From: Mucilaginibacter gracilis
Lineage (GTDB): Bacteria > Bacteroidota > Bacteroidia > Sphingobacteriales > Sphingobacteriaceae
Assembly (NCBI RefSeq): GCF_003633615.1
Contig: NZ_RBKU01000001.1
Location: forward strand, 6,200,001 to 6,264,000
Reading direction: 5' to 3'
Length of the DNA: 64,000 nucleotides
Shown here: positions 1-9,720 of the stretch, piece by piece
Layout: each line of letters starts with the position of its first letter
How positions within the stretch are numbered: position 1 is the stretch's first letter
Notes under the pieces: generated by a model
What the model was told of the DNA's origin: nothing
Seen by the model: only the letters and a program-made list of their open reading frames with translations
The model's database searches: none
Translations under genes and position numbers: made by a program

Positions 1-853
1 CTTTTGGTGCTTCCACGCTCACAATTTTATTTTGCGTGCCGGTATCTACATTGGGTAATAAACCCAGGCTCTTTTGTTCTTCTATAGCATGCTGTATCGA
101 GTCGGCAGTGCGGCGCCTGCGCTCATCTTCGGAAAGTGAAACGGTGCCAGAGTGCCTAAATCTATCAAACAAGGCGGGCTTATACTTGTATGCTACTACT
201 AAACCTATACAGCTTACCAGTATAAATAAAATTAACACCAACCACCAAATATTTACATGCATTGGTTTTTTCTCAACAACCTCGGGTTCTTCTGCTTCCG
301 GTTCGGGTGCCTTTTCGTTTACCGAACTTAACGATTTGCCGGGCATAGGTTCGCCGCGCAACAGTGCAGCCGTAAATGGCGATGGTTTTTCGGTAGCTGG
401 CATTTGCATAGCCGCCCGCGCAGCACCAACTGCGGGGGTTAACTTATTACGGCGCAACTTTACAGGTGCCAAACCGTAAAATAACTCATTATTGTTGTTA
501 AGCTTTTTGGGCGTAAACAATAGCTGATTGCGGCGCATAATAAATGTGCCCAAATCGCCAAGCATTACCGTTTCGGTAGCTGCCGATTGCAAAACGTCGG
601 CAACATATTTTTCTAAAAAATAACCTGCCGATGCCGCATTAACACGCTTTTGGCTCGCTAAAGCAGCAACCAGCACGCCATCATCCTCCTGCAACTCGGT
701 ATTAAACTGGAGTTGTAAAGATGGCGGATAAAATTGCTGCTGTTCTTTACTATAATAACCATCGAGCCGGCTTCGGTAAAATGTGCCAAGCCCCGGAACA
801 ACCAAGGTATCATGGTGTTCAAGCAGTTCACTAATAACGGCAGCTATATCCAT
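1..853 (-). CDS. HU-CCDC81-type / transmembrane protein, probably SPOR family (partial, C-terminus beyond window)
   Basis: The frame is open from an ATG at 853 to the window edge, about 284 codons. Residues 1-135 hold two HU-like lobes, each with the turn seen as LVVPGLGTF and VMLGDLGTF. A Glu/Pro-rich stretch and one membrane helix follow (NIWWLVLILFILVSC and onward, about residues 203-225), then a charged segment rich in Arg. This matches the Bacteroidota family with a cytoplasmic CCDC81-like HU domain, one TM segment and a periplasmic C-terminal SPOR domain that binds denuded septal glycan. The SPOR part itself lies outside the window, so it is inferred. It is the last gene of a minus-strand run, 42 bp after the beta-barrel gene. 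The likely role is at the division site or cell envelope. Confidence 0.75.
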   Translation of the reverse strand, partial: MDIAAVISELLEHHDTLVVPGLGTFYRSRLDGYYSKEQQQFYPPSLQLQFNTELQEDDGVLVAALASQKRVNAASAGYFLEKYVADVLQSAATETVMLGDLGTFIMRRNQLLFTPKKLNNNNELFYGLAPVKLRRNKLTPAVGAARAAMQMPATEKPSPFTAALLRGEPMPGKSLSSVNEKAPEPEAEEPEVVEKKPMHVNIWWLVLILFILVSCIGLVVAYKYKPALFDRFRHSGTVSLSEDERRRRTADSIQHAIEEQKSLGLLPNVDTGTQNKIVSVEAPK

Positions 854-895
854 TCTGCTAAAAATAGTTTTAAATTCCCTAACATCAAAACGGGG

Positions 896-2689
896 TTAAA
901 ATTTGTAACCCACTCCCCCAAATATATTAAACCCATAATTAGGATAGTACAACCAGGTTTGATAAGTACTATTGAGTATATTGTTTACTTGGCCAAATAT
1001 AGACAAACGGTTGGTAGCTTTGTATTCTACGCCTCCACTTAGGTCTACAAATGATTTTATGCTTGCCATTTGCGTAGCCGATAACATATCCTTAGTATCG
1101 CTATGGAAAAGTACCGAACCGGTGATGCTTACTTTATCGTTTATTTTTATGGCCGTACCTGCTGTTAAAACAAATTTAGGCAAATTCCAGGCCTGGGCCT
1201 CGGTAGCAAGCTGGTAATCTTTAAGTTCTATGCGGCCAAAAATATCCAAATCATCTGCCGGTTTATAATCCAGTTCGCCATTAAAGCCGCTTACGCGAGA
1301 GTTACCGCCATCGTAAATAACTTTAAAGCGGTTGTAACCTGTGGCAAAGTTAAAATCGTTAACAAAAAGAGCCATGTTTTTTACGCTGTTGCGGAAAAAC
1401 GTTGCCTTGAAACCCAGGCCCGGAGCAAGCATACCTTTTAAACCAGCAGCCAGGTCAAGCTGGTCTACGGTGTTTTGCACATTAATATCCTGACCTAAAA
1501 ATGGATTAGCTTGGGAAAAATCGCGCAGAGAGGATTTGTTTACATCGCCGCGAACTTCGGCAAACAGCCGCACATATTTTGGTATCACCTGGAACTCCAG
1601 CTTTGCCGCCGGAAACAAACGGAAACGGGTTTGCCCGCCAAATTCGCTGGTGATATTAATACCGGCATCAATTTTATAATTTGTACCCTGAAATTTAAGG
1701 TAAGGGTTAACCCTCACAATGTTGTTATTGAACGAGTACAGGCTATCCTTCACGGTATTAAAATCAACCGACCCGCTTAAACCGGCATAAAACTGGCTTA
1801 TAGTTTGGTTGATATATCCCGATAGGGTTAAGTTGTTTTCTTTAGCCTGAAAAGCATTAGTAAAATTATAGCCGCTTAACTTTAGTGCATAAATAAACTG
1901 GTCGTCTTCGTCTTTATAATTTTTGGCTATCTCGGCCTCGCCGGATAAGGTGCTGAAGTGTTGCTTATCCACATGCAGCGTAGCTGGCGGGTTCAACTCA
2001 TCATAACCATAAAAATAGTTACTGCGGTAATTGTAATTAATCCGCCCGCTTATGCTCGATTCGTCCCCTATACTTTTGCCAAAAATACCGGCATCATCCT
2101 TCATAAAGTTTTGCCTGTAAAGGCTGCCATTTTGCGCCAGGTGTTTTAAATACCCGCCAACTTGCAGGGCTTCGTCTTTACCGTTATCTACATATAATTC
2201 GCCGTAGGTGGTTTTAAAACTGCCTACCCCTAATTTAGCATAACTACTTCGCAAATCGGCATCCTTCTCTTTGGGTATTTTCATGGCCGGCATTTGTTTA
2301 ATGTCGGTATTATCCTGCAAAGCTTTGTCAAGGGCATTGTAATGCAGAGGTGCCTTAAAGGGCTCTTTATCTTCCAAATCGGGGTTACGGCGTATTTTTA
2401 CGGCATCGGCCAAAACAGGTTTATAGGCTGTTGTTACTACAATCTCTTCGGTTAGGCTATTGTTATCTTTAACAGGAGTTGGGTTGGGTTGCCCGCCGCG
2501 TTTAACGGTATCGGTTAACCTTTTAGCAATGCCAACAACCTTTTTGGCAGCAGCATTGGTTTTTGCTGTTGGTTTTACAGTTTTAGCTGCCAGCTTTTTT
2601 GCTGCCGGCTTTTTAACCTGTGCATCGGCGTGGGTTAAGCAAAAAAATGCAGCAACGGTAACAAAGGTGGTTATATATCTTAATTTCAT
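896..2689 (-). CDS. Outer-membrane beta-barrel protein (TonB-receptor-like barrel without a plug)
   Basis: The 597-residue protein has a signal peptide (about residues 1-24, ending ADAQ), a Lys/Ala-rich basic tail (about 25-67, repeated AAK/PAAKK units) and then alternating beta strands with aromatic girdles to a C-terminal GYKF, typical of an outer-membrane barrel ending in Phe. The strands resemble the barrel of TonB-dependent receptors, but no plug domain or TonB box is evident. The start overlaps the stop of the upstream TPR gene by 4 bp (ATGA), so the two are probably translationally coupled. The substrate is unknown. The basic tail just after the signal peptide is unusual for an outer-membrane protein. 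It could bind nucleic acid, peptidoglycan or LPS phosphates, but nothing here decides which. Confidence 0.72.
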   Translation of the reverse strand: MKLRYITTFVTVAAFFCLTHADAQVKKPAAKKLAAKTVKPTAKTNAAAKKVVGIAKRLTDTVKRGGQPNPTPVKDNNSLTEEIVVTTAYKPVLADAVKIRRNPDLEDKEPFKAPLHYNALDKALQDNTDIKQMPAMKIPKEKDADLRSSYAKLGVGSFKTTYGELYVDNGKDEALQVGGYLKHLAQNGSLYRQNFMKDDAGIFGKSIGDESSISGRINYNYRSNYFYGYDELNPPATLHVDKQHFSTLSGEAEIAKNYKDEDDQFIYALKLSGYNFTNAFQAKENNLTLSGYINQTISQFYAGLSGSVDFNTVKDSLYSFNNNIVRVNPYLKFQGTNYKIDAGINITSEFGGQTRFRLFPAAKLEFQVIPKYVRLFAEVRGDVNKSSLRDFSQANPFLGQDINVQNTVDQLDLAAGLKGMLAPGLGFKATFFRNSVKNMALFVNDFNFATGYNRFKVIYDGGNSRVSGFNGELDYKPADDLDIFGRIELKDYQLATEAQAWNLPKFVLTAGTAIKINDKVSITGSVLFHSDTKDMLSATQMASIKSFVDLSGGVEYKATNRLSIFGQVNNILNSTYQTWLYYPNYGFNIFGGVGYKF

Positions 2690-5600
2690 TGCTTGTTCTC
2701 CTTATTATCGTCCTTCTTTATATCGGTTGGCGGGCTCAAAATATCAAGCTTTTGCTTGGCAGCAGGCAAAATATCATCATCGGCCTTGTAGTTATCAATT
2801 ATACTTTGCAAGGTAGCCTTAGCCTGGAAGGTATCTTTTTGAGCGGTATAATTATCGGCTAAAAGCAAATAGGTTTTGGCTACCCAATAATCATAACTGG
2901 CCATTTTGTTAATCAAATCAAAACAGGTTTTTTGCGCCGTTTTATAATTGTGTTTTAAGTACTGCACATTGGCAATGTTATACATGGCTTCGGCAGCGGT
3001 AATGGTTTTGGTATGGGCAACAACCTCGTTAAGCTCTTTTATAGCTGTAGCGGTATCGGCCTTTTGCAAATAAGCCTTACCGGCATATAAGTTGGTTTTA
3101 AACTTATCCTCTTCGCTGGCTGCGGTATTTTCGCGCACCAGGTTTACGTATTTAAGTGCATCGTCGGGCATTTCCATTTCCGAGTAGCAAAGCATCAGGT
3201 TGTTAACGGCAAAGCTATAATCGGCTTTATATTCCGAGTTGGTTTCCAGTCGTTTTAAAAACACAACGGCTTCGTTATATTTCTTTTTATTGATATACAA
3301 CCTCGACATGCTGATAAGCGATTTCTCGGTATAAGTACTCGTCCAGTCGTTCAAAATATAGTTGTAATCGCTCACAGCCTCATCTCCCCTATCTAAACTA
3401 ACCAAGCTTTGCGCCCGTATAAATTTAGCCTGCTTATCGTAAATAGCTTTGGGAAACTTATCAAAATAAGCATTAACAGCGTTTACCGTTCCCTGCCAAT
3501 CGGCCCGTAAGTACAGGTTGTTAGCGGCGGTGTACATAATATTTTCCTGCTCGGCACTAGTGTAGTTACCTATTGGCGTTGTTGCCGCATAGGTGATAAA
3601 GGTTTGGGCATCGCCTTTATCGGTATATATTTTTTCTATCTGTTTAAGGGCCTGTTTGGCTTCGTCGGTTGATGAGTAATCGCTTATCACCTGCTTAAAC
3701 GATGTAACAGCAAGACTATCCCTGCCAGCATTGTAATCAATTAAGCCCTCGGTAACTAAGGCTCGTGGTACATAGCTGCTTCGCGGATACTTTTGTATCA
3801 TAGCCTGCAAATCGGTTTTGGCTAAATCGCCATTGTTTTTAAGGAAGTAAGTATACGCTATCTCGAACGAAGCATCATCCGCATAATTTGATGTTGGGAA
3901 CTGCCTCAATACATCGTTAAGGGTATTTATTTTGGTATCAAGCGCACCTTGCAAACCCTGTATCATACCGCGCTGAAACAAGGCATAATCTTCGCCTTTT
4001 TGATGCTCGTTTATTATTTTATCATAATTATCCATCGCCTTGCCATATTGCTTTAACACAAAATAGCTATCGGCAGTGCGGGTTATGGCGTCGTTAATGC
4101 TGTTTTTATCAGTTTCGTCGCCAGCAATAAAGCGTTCAAAATAGGTTGCAGCCTTTTTATATTGCTCGCCGCCAAAGGCTGCATAGCCCAGGGCATAATT
4201 GGCATAGTTATACACCGGAGTGTATTTAGCCTCGGGCATATCCAAAAATTTCTCAAACGTTTCAACAGATTCCTCGTACTTGCGCACCTCAAACATAGCC
4301 TCGGCCATCCAATAGGTGGTTAGTACGGTTATCTTCGGGTCCATCGGCGAATCCAGCGAACGCAAGAAAACCCCTATTGCGTTTTCAAAGGCGCGTTCGT
4401 TGTAAAACTCCAGTCCACGGTAGTAGGTAACTTTTTGGTAGGCGGCTTTGGCACTTTCGTTTTTATTAGGTAGCGGCTCTAAAATATCAATAGCCTCCTT
4501 ATAGTTACGCGAGTTAAGTAACTCCTCCGCCAACAAAATTTTAACTTCGTTAAGCTTGGTTGTTTTAGGATAGGTGCGCAGGTACAACCTGGTTGCGTCA
4601 AGCGCCTGGCCGTTAAAATCCAGTTCGTACGATAGCTTGCAGTATTCGTACAAGGCATCTTCTTTCAATTGCGGATCGAAATCCAGTTTAGATGCTACAA
4701 AAAATGCATTGCGTGCGCTTTGCTTGTTGTTTAGTTTTAAAAACACATCGCCCAGGGTATAGCTGCCGCTTTGGCTGTAGGTATCTTTACGATCAACCAG
4801 TTGCTCCAGTTCTTTAGCGGCCTTTTCGTATTTGGCAACTTTATAATTAGCATAGCCTATTTGGTAAGTATCCTGTGTGTTTTGGGTTTTACCGAGATCC
4901 TGGTATTGAAAGCGATCATAATATTTTACCGAATTAACATAATCGGCCTTGGCAAAGTACGCTGCCGCAACCAAACGCAGCATTTCGGTTTCGTACAGTT
5001 GGTGGGTATTGGTTAAAATTGGGATAGCATAGTTTAAAACATCGTCATACCGTTTATCCAAAAAGTAAACCGAAGTAATGTAATATGGATAGCTGGCTTC
5101 GTATTTTTTTGAATCTTTAAGTTTTTCAAAATTAACCAGTGCTATGCTGTAATCTTTATTAAGGTAGGCAATGTAGGCAAAGTAATAAGTAGCATCCTCA
5201 GTATATGGCGACTTTTTGTTTTTCACTTCGCTAAAAAGCAACTGCGCTTTTTTATAACTCTCTAACGAAAAATACGCATATCCTTTAAAAAACTTGTACT
5301 CGGTATTTTCGCTTCCGCTCAGTTCACCGGCGTGTACTTTATCAAACCAAACAATGGCCAACTGGTAATTACCCTGCTTATAGTACGATTTACCTATCTG
5401 GAAGTAGGCCAGCTTGGTAAACGGGTTTTCGGGATGTTCTTTAATAAACTCCAAAAGTTTGGTTTCGGCATCATCGTTACCCAATTCAAGTGCGCAAACA
5501 GCCTCATAGTACTGGCAGTTTTCTTTTATTAACGAAAGCTGCGATTCAAACTCGGGTTGGTTACTTGTTTTCACGCGCGATTTTTCTACCAGCCTAAATT

Positions 5601-5751
5601 GCTCGGCTGCGGCCACAAAAGCTCGTTTTGAAAACAGATCCAGTGCGGCATGATAGGTGCGGTAAATTTCGAACGACTGATTTTGTTGCGCCACTGTGCG
5701 CGACAAGCAGAATATAAGGAGTAAGGTTATACAGTATTTTGTTTTGATCAT
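2686..5751 (-). CDS. Large periplasmic tetratricopeptide-repeat protein
   Basis: This 1021-residue protein starts with a signal peptide (MIKTKYCITLLLIFCLSRTVAQ) and is otherwise almost wholly helical repeats. Recurrent A/Y-x-x-G-x-x-Y-x-x-x-x-Y/A patterns such as GKSYYKQGNYQLAIVWFDKV and IAYTYFLKNNGDLAKTDLQ mark dozens of TPR and Sel1/BamD-like units. The C-terminus is a Lys/Asp-rich tail. TPR proteins of this size act as scaffolds. The 4-bp overlap with the barrel gene suggests the two products form one envelope complex, with the HU/SPOR gene as third member. It is the first gene of the set; the 168 bp upstream is non-coding and divergent from a lipoprotein gene. No specific function is known to me. 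Confidence 0.8.
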   Translation of the reverse strand: MIKTKYCITLLLIFCLSRTVAQQNQSFEIYRTYHAALDLFSKRAFVAAAEQFRLVEKSRVKTSNQPEFESQLSLIKENCQYYEAVCALELGNDDAETKLLEFIKEHPENPFTKLAYFQIGKSYYKQGNYQLAIVWFDKVHAGELSGSENTEYKFFKGYAYFSLESYKKAQLLFSEVKNKKSPYTEDATYYFAYIAYLNKDYSIALVNFEKLKDSKKYEASYPYYITSVYFLDKRYDDVLNYAIPILTNTHQLYETEMLRLVAAAYFAKADYVNSVKYYDRFQYQDLGKTQNTQDTYQIGYANYKVAKYEKAAKELEQLVDRKDTYSQSGSYTLGDVFLKLNNKQSARNAFFVASKLDFDPQLKEDALYEYCKLSYELDFNGQALDATRLYLRTYPKTTKLNEVKILLAEELLNSRNYKEAIDILEPLPNKNESAKAAYQKVTYYRGLEFYNERAFENAIGVFLRSLDSPMDPKITVLTTYWMAEAMFEVRKYEESVETFEKFLDMPEAKYTPVYNYANYALGYAAFGGEQYKKAATYFERFIAGDETDKNSINDAITRTADSYFVLKQYGKAMDNYDKIINEHQKGEDYALFQRGMIQGLQGALDTKINTLNDVLRQFPTSNYADDASFEIAYTYFLKNNGDLAKTDLQAMIQKYPRSSYVPRALVTEGLIDYNAGRDSLAVTSFKQVISDYSSTDEAKQALKQIEKIYTDKGDAQTFITYAATTPIGNYTSAEQENIMYTAANNLYLRADWQGTVNAVNAYFDKFPKAIYDKQAKFIRAQSLVSLDRGDEAVSDYNYILNDWTSTYTEKSLISMSRLYINKKKYNEAVVFLKRLETNSEYKADYSFAVNNLMLCYSEMEMPDDALKYVNLVRENTAASEEDKFKTNLYAGKAYLQKADTATAIKELNEVVAHTKTITAAEAMYNIANVQYLKHNYKTAQKTCFDLINKMASYDYWVAKTYLLLADNYTAQKDTFQAKATLQSIIDNYKADDDILPAAKQKLDILSPPTDIKKDDNKENKQ

Positions 5752-5919
5752 ATTTAGACTAATAACAATAGGTGCTAAATTACGCTTTCTGCAAAAGTGT
5801 AATTAACATTAGTAATTCACAACTGTGGATAACAGTTTTTTTAACGTTGGGCGCAATTAGTTTGATATAAATGTTAAGAAATTTAAGAATTAAAACTATT
5901 TTTAAAAAACAATTGAGGA

Positions 5920-6582
5920 ATGAAAGCAATGATGTTTGGGGTGTTTGTAGTAGCCACTTTTTTTTGTAGCTGCACTAATACAACTACAAAACAGCAAATT
6001 AAAAAGTCTGCTGTTAAAGCTATAACTATAGATACTACCATTTCGTTTAAAATAAGTGGTACATGGGTAACGCCAAAAAAATTCTTTGATTTTAATTCGT
6101 TGCAAATGGCTTCGGGCGATACGCTGGCCCTTGTAACATGTTCTCATTATGTTTATTCGCCGTTTGGCAACATCAAAAATAAAAAACAGTTAAAAACAAG
6201 CATTCTTAATAACTTCGATATTCGGAACCGCACAGATTCGGTCGATATTGGCCCGGTGGAGTTTCAAATACTAAAGCTAAAATCAAGCAAGTTAATTTTC
6301 TTTTTTGATAACGATACGGAGGGATCCAGACATTCATTTATTATAAAAGGTGAAATCAATGATGCCGAAGTTAAATTTGATAAAAATATAAGTATAGGAA
6401 TGAGTATTGAAAGTTTTTATAAAACCTTTTTCGATTATTTTCCTGAGGAGTTATTACACAAATACAAAGTGATAGTGCTAGTATCATGTGTTGACGACAT
6501 AAAGCATATTTACAGTTTTAATAATGGAAGTTTGGCTTCTGTTTATTTTATTACCGATACTTATTGGAAGGTTGATTATTAA
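5920..6582 (+). CDS. Putative lipoprotein of unknown function
   Basis: The 220-residue product begins MKAMMFGVFVVATFFCSCTN. This is a short hydrophobic signal with Cys at the lipobox position, so an exported lipoprotein is likely. The remainder is Ser/Thr/Lys-rich with predicted beta strands (TISFKISGTWVTPKKFFDF, DSVDIGPVEFQILKLK) and a C-terminal part resembling a compact domain ending FITDTYWKVDY. No family was recognised. It is monocistronic, divergent from the TPR gene and convergent with dacB only 25 bp away. Confidence 0.6.
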   Translation: MKAMMFGVFVVATFFCSCTNTTTKQQIKKSAVKAITIDTTISFKISGTWVTPKKFFDFNSLQMASGDTLALVTCSHYVYSPFGNIKNKKQLKTSILNNFDIRNRTDSVDIGPVEFQILKLKSSKLIFFFDNDTEGSRHSFIIKGEINDAEVKFDKNISIGMSIESFYKTFFDYFPEELLHKYKVIVLVSCVDDIKHIYSFNNGSLASVYFITDTYWKVDY

Positions 6583-6607
6583 ATTATTCCTACTGCTAAT
6601 TTCTCAC

Positions 6608-8020
6608 CTATTTCAACTCATTCAACACCTCAAACATTTTTTGTTTAATGCCCGATGTGCTGCCGCTAAAATTATTTACCATGATAGAAAAGCAAACCTC
6701 GCGGCCGGTTTTGGTGGTTTGGTAACCGGCATAAGTAAGTACATTATTAATGCTACCGCTCTTCATTTTCATGTCGTTGTAAACGGGCAGGCTATTATAA
6801 AAATCGGGAAACCAATCGTGGCCCTTGGCCGATTGTAGTATGGTGGCAAGCGTTAGCGTAGTTACCCTATCGCCGGGAGAAAGGCCCGAGCCATCCACAA
6901 TATTGAGCGAACGCGGGTCGATGCCGCGGGCCTTCCAAAAAGCCTGTTCAACCTGCACACCTGCATCTGTTGATACCTTTTTGCCCGATGCCAGTGCCAG
7001 CGTTTTAAGTAATTGCTCGGCGTAAAGGTTAATGCTTTTTTGGTTAAGCCAATAAATTATCTGACTAAGCTTTGGCGAATGATAATCAACCAGCAAAGTA
7101 CCACCTACGGGCAAAGTCTGATTTTTTTCGGTTATCGTTTTTATTGACGATGCGCTTTGCGAAACATCAATACCCAGCGCCTTTAGCGTATCGGCCAAAC
7201 GGAAAGCGGCATCAAATGCCGGATCGGGCAGTGCTACCGCAATACTTTTTTTGGTTTGATCGGCAGCATACGTGCCCCGCAAATACATTACGCTGCCCTG
7301 TATGGGCAGGTATGCGTATGATTTATCGCCCGTACCGGCTTCGGCGTTAAGCAACTCGCTTTTAAAATACAAATATGGCACCGTCGGCACGGTTGCCGCA
7401 ACACCTATCGGCGTACCTAAACGCCCGGTACGCAGCTTAATGTCAAACTGGTTTTCGCGCCAGCATAAGCCCGATGTGCCCGCACCGTAATAATTACCTA
7501 TATCCTGCCATATCCAACCCTCGGGGATGGTTTGCGTGCCAAATGCCGAATCGTCGCCAACTATACGGCCCTTTATCCTTTTTATTCCAGCCTTGCGGAT
7601 GGCATCAACCCATAAATTAAGCACGCTGCTTACCGTTGCTGTTGGGTAACGCCAGCTACCCAGGGTAGGGTCGCCGCTACCGCGGATCACAATATCGCCC
7701 GTAAGGGTGCCATCGGCATCAATGTTGCCATTGTATAATAGCGATGTAGTGTACTGGTAATCTTTCCCTAAAATATTAAAGGCTGTAATACTTGTAATAG
7801 TTTTTAAGGTTGATGCCGTAGCCAAACCCATATTTGGGTTAACGGCAAACACCTGCTCGCCGGTTTTGGCATCAAGCACGGTTAAGGATATGGATGCATA
7901 GCGGCTTTGGCTATCCTGCTGTAAACGGTTAAAGGCTAATTGCAGCCTTTGCTGTAACCCTTGCGCATACCCAAAACCTGATACTAAAAAAAGGCTAAGC
8001 GTTAGTAGTTTCTTCATCAT
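6608..8020 (-). CDS. dacB: D-alanyl-D-alanine carboxypeptidase/endopeptidase, PBP4 type (peptidase S13)
   Basis: The 470-residue protein cleaves the terminal D-Ala and/or cross-links of peptidoglycan in the periplasm. Seen: a signal peptide (to about residue 19, GYAQ), the serine SxxK motif as S70-T-L-K73 in ATASTLKTITS, the SxN motif as SIN near residue 328, and a KSG in MKMKSGSIN near residue 418 standing in for KTG. Spacing and the long insertion between SxxK and SxN are typical of family S13 rather than PBP5. The start overlaps the end of the upstream permease gene by 26 bp, so the two are co-transcribed. A second Met one codon later could be used instead. Confidence 0.9.
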   Translation of the reverse strand: MMKKLLTLSLFLVSGFGYAQGLQQRLQLAFNRLQQDSQSRYASISLTVLDAKTGEQVFAVNPNMGLATASTLKTITSITAFNILGKDYQYTTSLLYNGNIDADGTLTGDIVIRGSGDPTLGSWRYPTATVSSVLNLWVDAIRKAGIKRIKGRIVGDDSAFGTQTIPEGWIWQDIGNYYGAGTSGLCWRENQFDIKLRTGRLGTPIGVAATVPTVPYLYFKSELLNAEAGTGDKSYAYLPIQGSVMYLRGTYAADQTKKSIAVALPDPAFDAAFRLADTLKALGIDVSQSASSIKTITEKNQTLPVGGTLLVDYHSPKLSQIIYWLNQKSINLYAEQLLKTLALASGKKVSTDAGVQVEQAFWKARGIDPRSLNIVDGSGLSPGDRVTTLTLATILQSAKGHDWFPDFYNSLPVYNDMKMKSGSINNVLTYAGYQTTKTGREVCFSIMVNNFSGSTSGIKQKMFEVLNELK

Positions 8021-9464
8021 TACCTAAATAACGTTTAGCCAGGAAATAAATTGGGATACCTGATAAAACAATATATAAACCGCCCCGTGAATATTCGGGC
8101 TTGTAAATTAAAAGTACGATACAAAATGCAAGGCCCATTAAAATATAAATAGCAGGCAAAATGGGGTAACCGAAGGCTTTGTATGGCCGTTCTGCATCGG
8201 GGCGTTTAACCCTTAAAATGTAAATACCGCCAATGGTAAGTATGTAAAATATTACGGCAACTAACGATATCATATCCAACAAGTTACCATAACTACCGCT
8301 TAACGATAGCGCGCAGGCAACTACGCACTGTATCCAAAGGCCAAATTCGGGAACGGCAAATTTATTTAAAGTGCCTGTTTGTTTAAAAAATAAACCGTCT
8401 TTAGCCATTGTATAATACACCCTCGCTCCCGACATAATTAAACCGTTGTTACAACCAAATGTTGAAATCATAATCATAACAGCCATAATTTTAGTACCCG
8501 CATTGCCAAATATTTGTTGCGAAGCGGCTACACCAACCCTGTCTCTGGCTGCGGTAGCAATATCGTGCATAGGTAAAACGCCAATATAAACCACGTTAGC
8601 CATTACATAAATAACGGTAACTATTAAGGTACCTAAAAACAAGCTTAAACCAATATTACGTTTAGGGTTTGTCATTTCGCCAGCTATAAAGGTTACGCTG
8701 TTCCACGAATCGCTACTGAAAATAGAGCCAACCATTGATCCGGCTATGGCCCCCAGGGCAATGGGTAAAGTATAATCCATCAGGCCATTGGTGCCATCAA
8801 GCTTAATTTCGTGCATATGCCAGGCGTTTGTCCAGTTGGCGTGCCATACATCGCCTTTTAAGGCTATTAAACCAAAAACAATTAAACCAAACAAACTCAA
8901 TATTTTTGTGAGCGTAAATATGCGCTGTATCCATTTACCGCCTTCTACGCCACGGGTATTTATAAAAGTTAACAGCACAATAATTACGATAGACATAGCC
9001 TGGGCTGCACTTATGCTAAAAAACTTATCGTTACCCAATTGGTCGACCCCGGTTTTTATCTGGTATAGTATGTGTTGCTCGCTTAAAGGCTGATACAAAT
9101 AGGCCGCAAATTTAGAGAAGGCCACACCTACGGCGGCAATGGTTCCGGTTTGTATTACGGCAAAAAAGCTCCAGCCATATAAAAAGGCTATTAGCTTGTT
9201 ATAGGATTCTTTTAAATAAACATATTGGCCTCCCGCCTTGGGGAACATGGCGCTTAGTTCGCCGTAGCTTACGGCGGCGGTGAGTGTCATAAAACCGGTA
9301 ATGAGCCAAACAGCAATTACCCAGCCTGCCGAACCTACGCTGCGGGTAATATCGGCGCTTACAATAAATATGCCCGAGCCTATCATTGAGCCTACAACAA
9401 GCATAGTGCCATCAAGCAAGCCCAGTTCGCGTTTTAATTCTTGCGGTGGTGTTTGGTTTTCCAT
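7995..9464 (-). CDS. Amino acid permease (APC superfamily)
   Basis: This 489-residue protein has about 12 membrane segments. The first helix carries the APC signature VGSMIGSGIFIVSADI (about residues 25-40), where the unwound GSGIF stretch binds the substrate's alpha-amino and carboxyl groups. Later helices include FGCNNGLIMSGARVYYTMAKDG, a hallmark of LAT/APA-type transporters. The substrate cannot be read from the sequence. It lies upstream of dacB with a 26-bp overlap, so uptake or exchange of an amino acid and peptidoglycan trimming are expressed together; recovery of released D-Ala is a possible but unproven link. Confidence 0.88.
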   Translation of the reverse strand: MENQTPPQELKRELGLLDGTMLVVGSMIGSGIFIVSADITRSVGSAGWVIAVWLITGFMTLTAAVSYGELSAMFPKAGGQYVYLKESYNKLIAFLYGWSFFAVIQTGTIAAVGVAFSKFAAYLYQPLSEQHILYQIKTGVDQLGNDKFFSISAAQAMSIVIIVLLTFINTRGVEGGKWIQRIFTLTKILSLFGLIVFGLIALKGDVWHANWTNAWHMHEIKLDGTNGLMDYTLPIALGAIAGSMVGSIFSSDSWNSVTFIAGEMTNPKRNIGLSLFLGTLIVTVIYVMANVVYIGVLPMHDIATAARDRVGVAASQQIFGNAGTKIMAVMIMISTFGCNNGLIMSGARVYYTMAKDGLFFKQTGTLNKFAVPEFGLWIQCVVACALSLSGSYGNLLDMISLVAVIFYILTIGGIYILRVKRPDAERPYKAFGYPILPAIYILMGLAFCIVLLIYKPEYSRGGLYIVLSGIPIYFLAKRYLGNDEETTNA

Positions 9465-9641
9465 CAGTTACAAAAAGGTTTAAGCTACTAATCTATTTAA
9501 AAAAATCAGGAGTAGGGAATGTTGACGGGAATTTGGAAGAATTTACCCGGTTTAGATTTTTAAACGCACGGTAATTCAAACAAATTTCACCAATCCCAAC
9601 CTAAATATAAACTTTTAAGTATCAGTTACCGTACAACAAAT

Positions 9642-9649
9642 TAAATTTG
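9642..9649 (+). promoter_or_regulatory. Candidate -7 box for hppA
   Basis: TAAATTTG matches the Bacteroidota TAnnTTTG element and lies 72 bp before the hppA ATG. No convincing -33 TTG was found at normal spacing. Confidence 0.4.
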
Positions 9650-9720
9650 GTAATTTGCTTGTTCTGCTTAAATTTACCACTCTCTACATTATAAACCAAT
9701 TTTATAACCTAATACTTACT

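Noticed and set aside
5824..5832. TGTGGATAA, a perfect DnaA-box complement
   Set aside because: A single 9-mer is expected by chance about once in this length of DNA; no cluster of boxes, no dnaA/dnaN genes, so no replication origin is claimed.
9655..9720. 22-codon N-terminal extension of hppA
   Set aside because: Overlaps the region just after the likely -7 box, and the family starts at the MDFF methionine.
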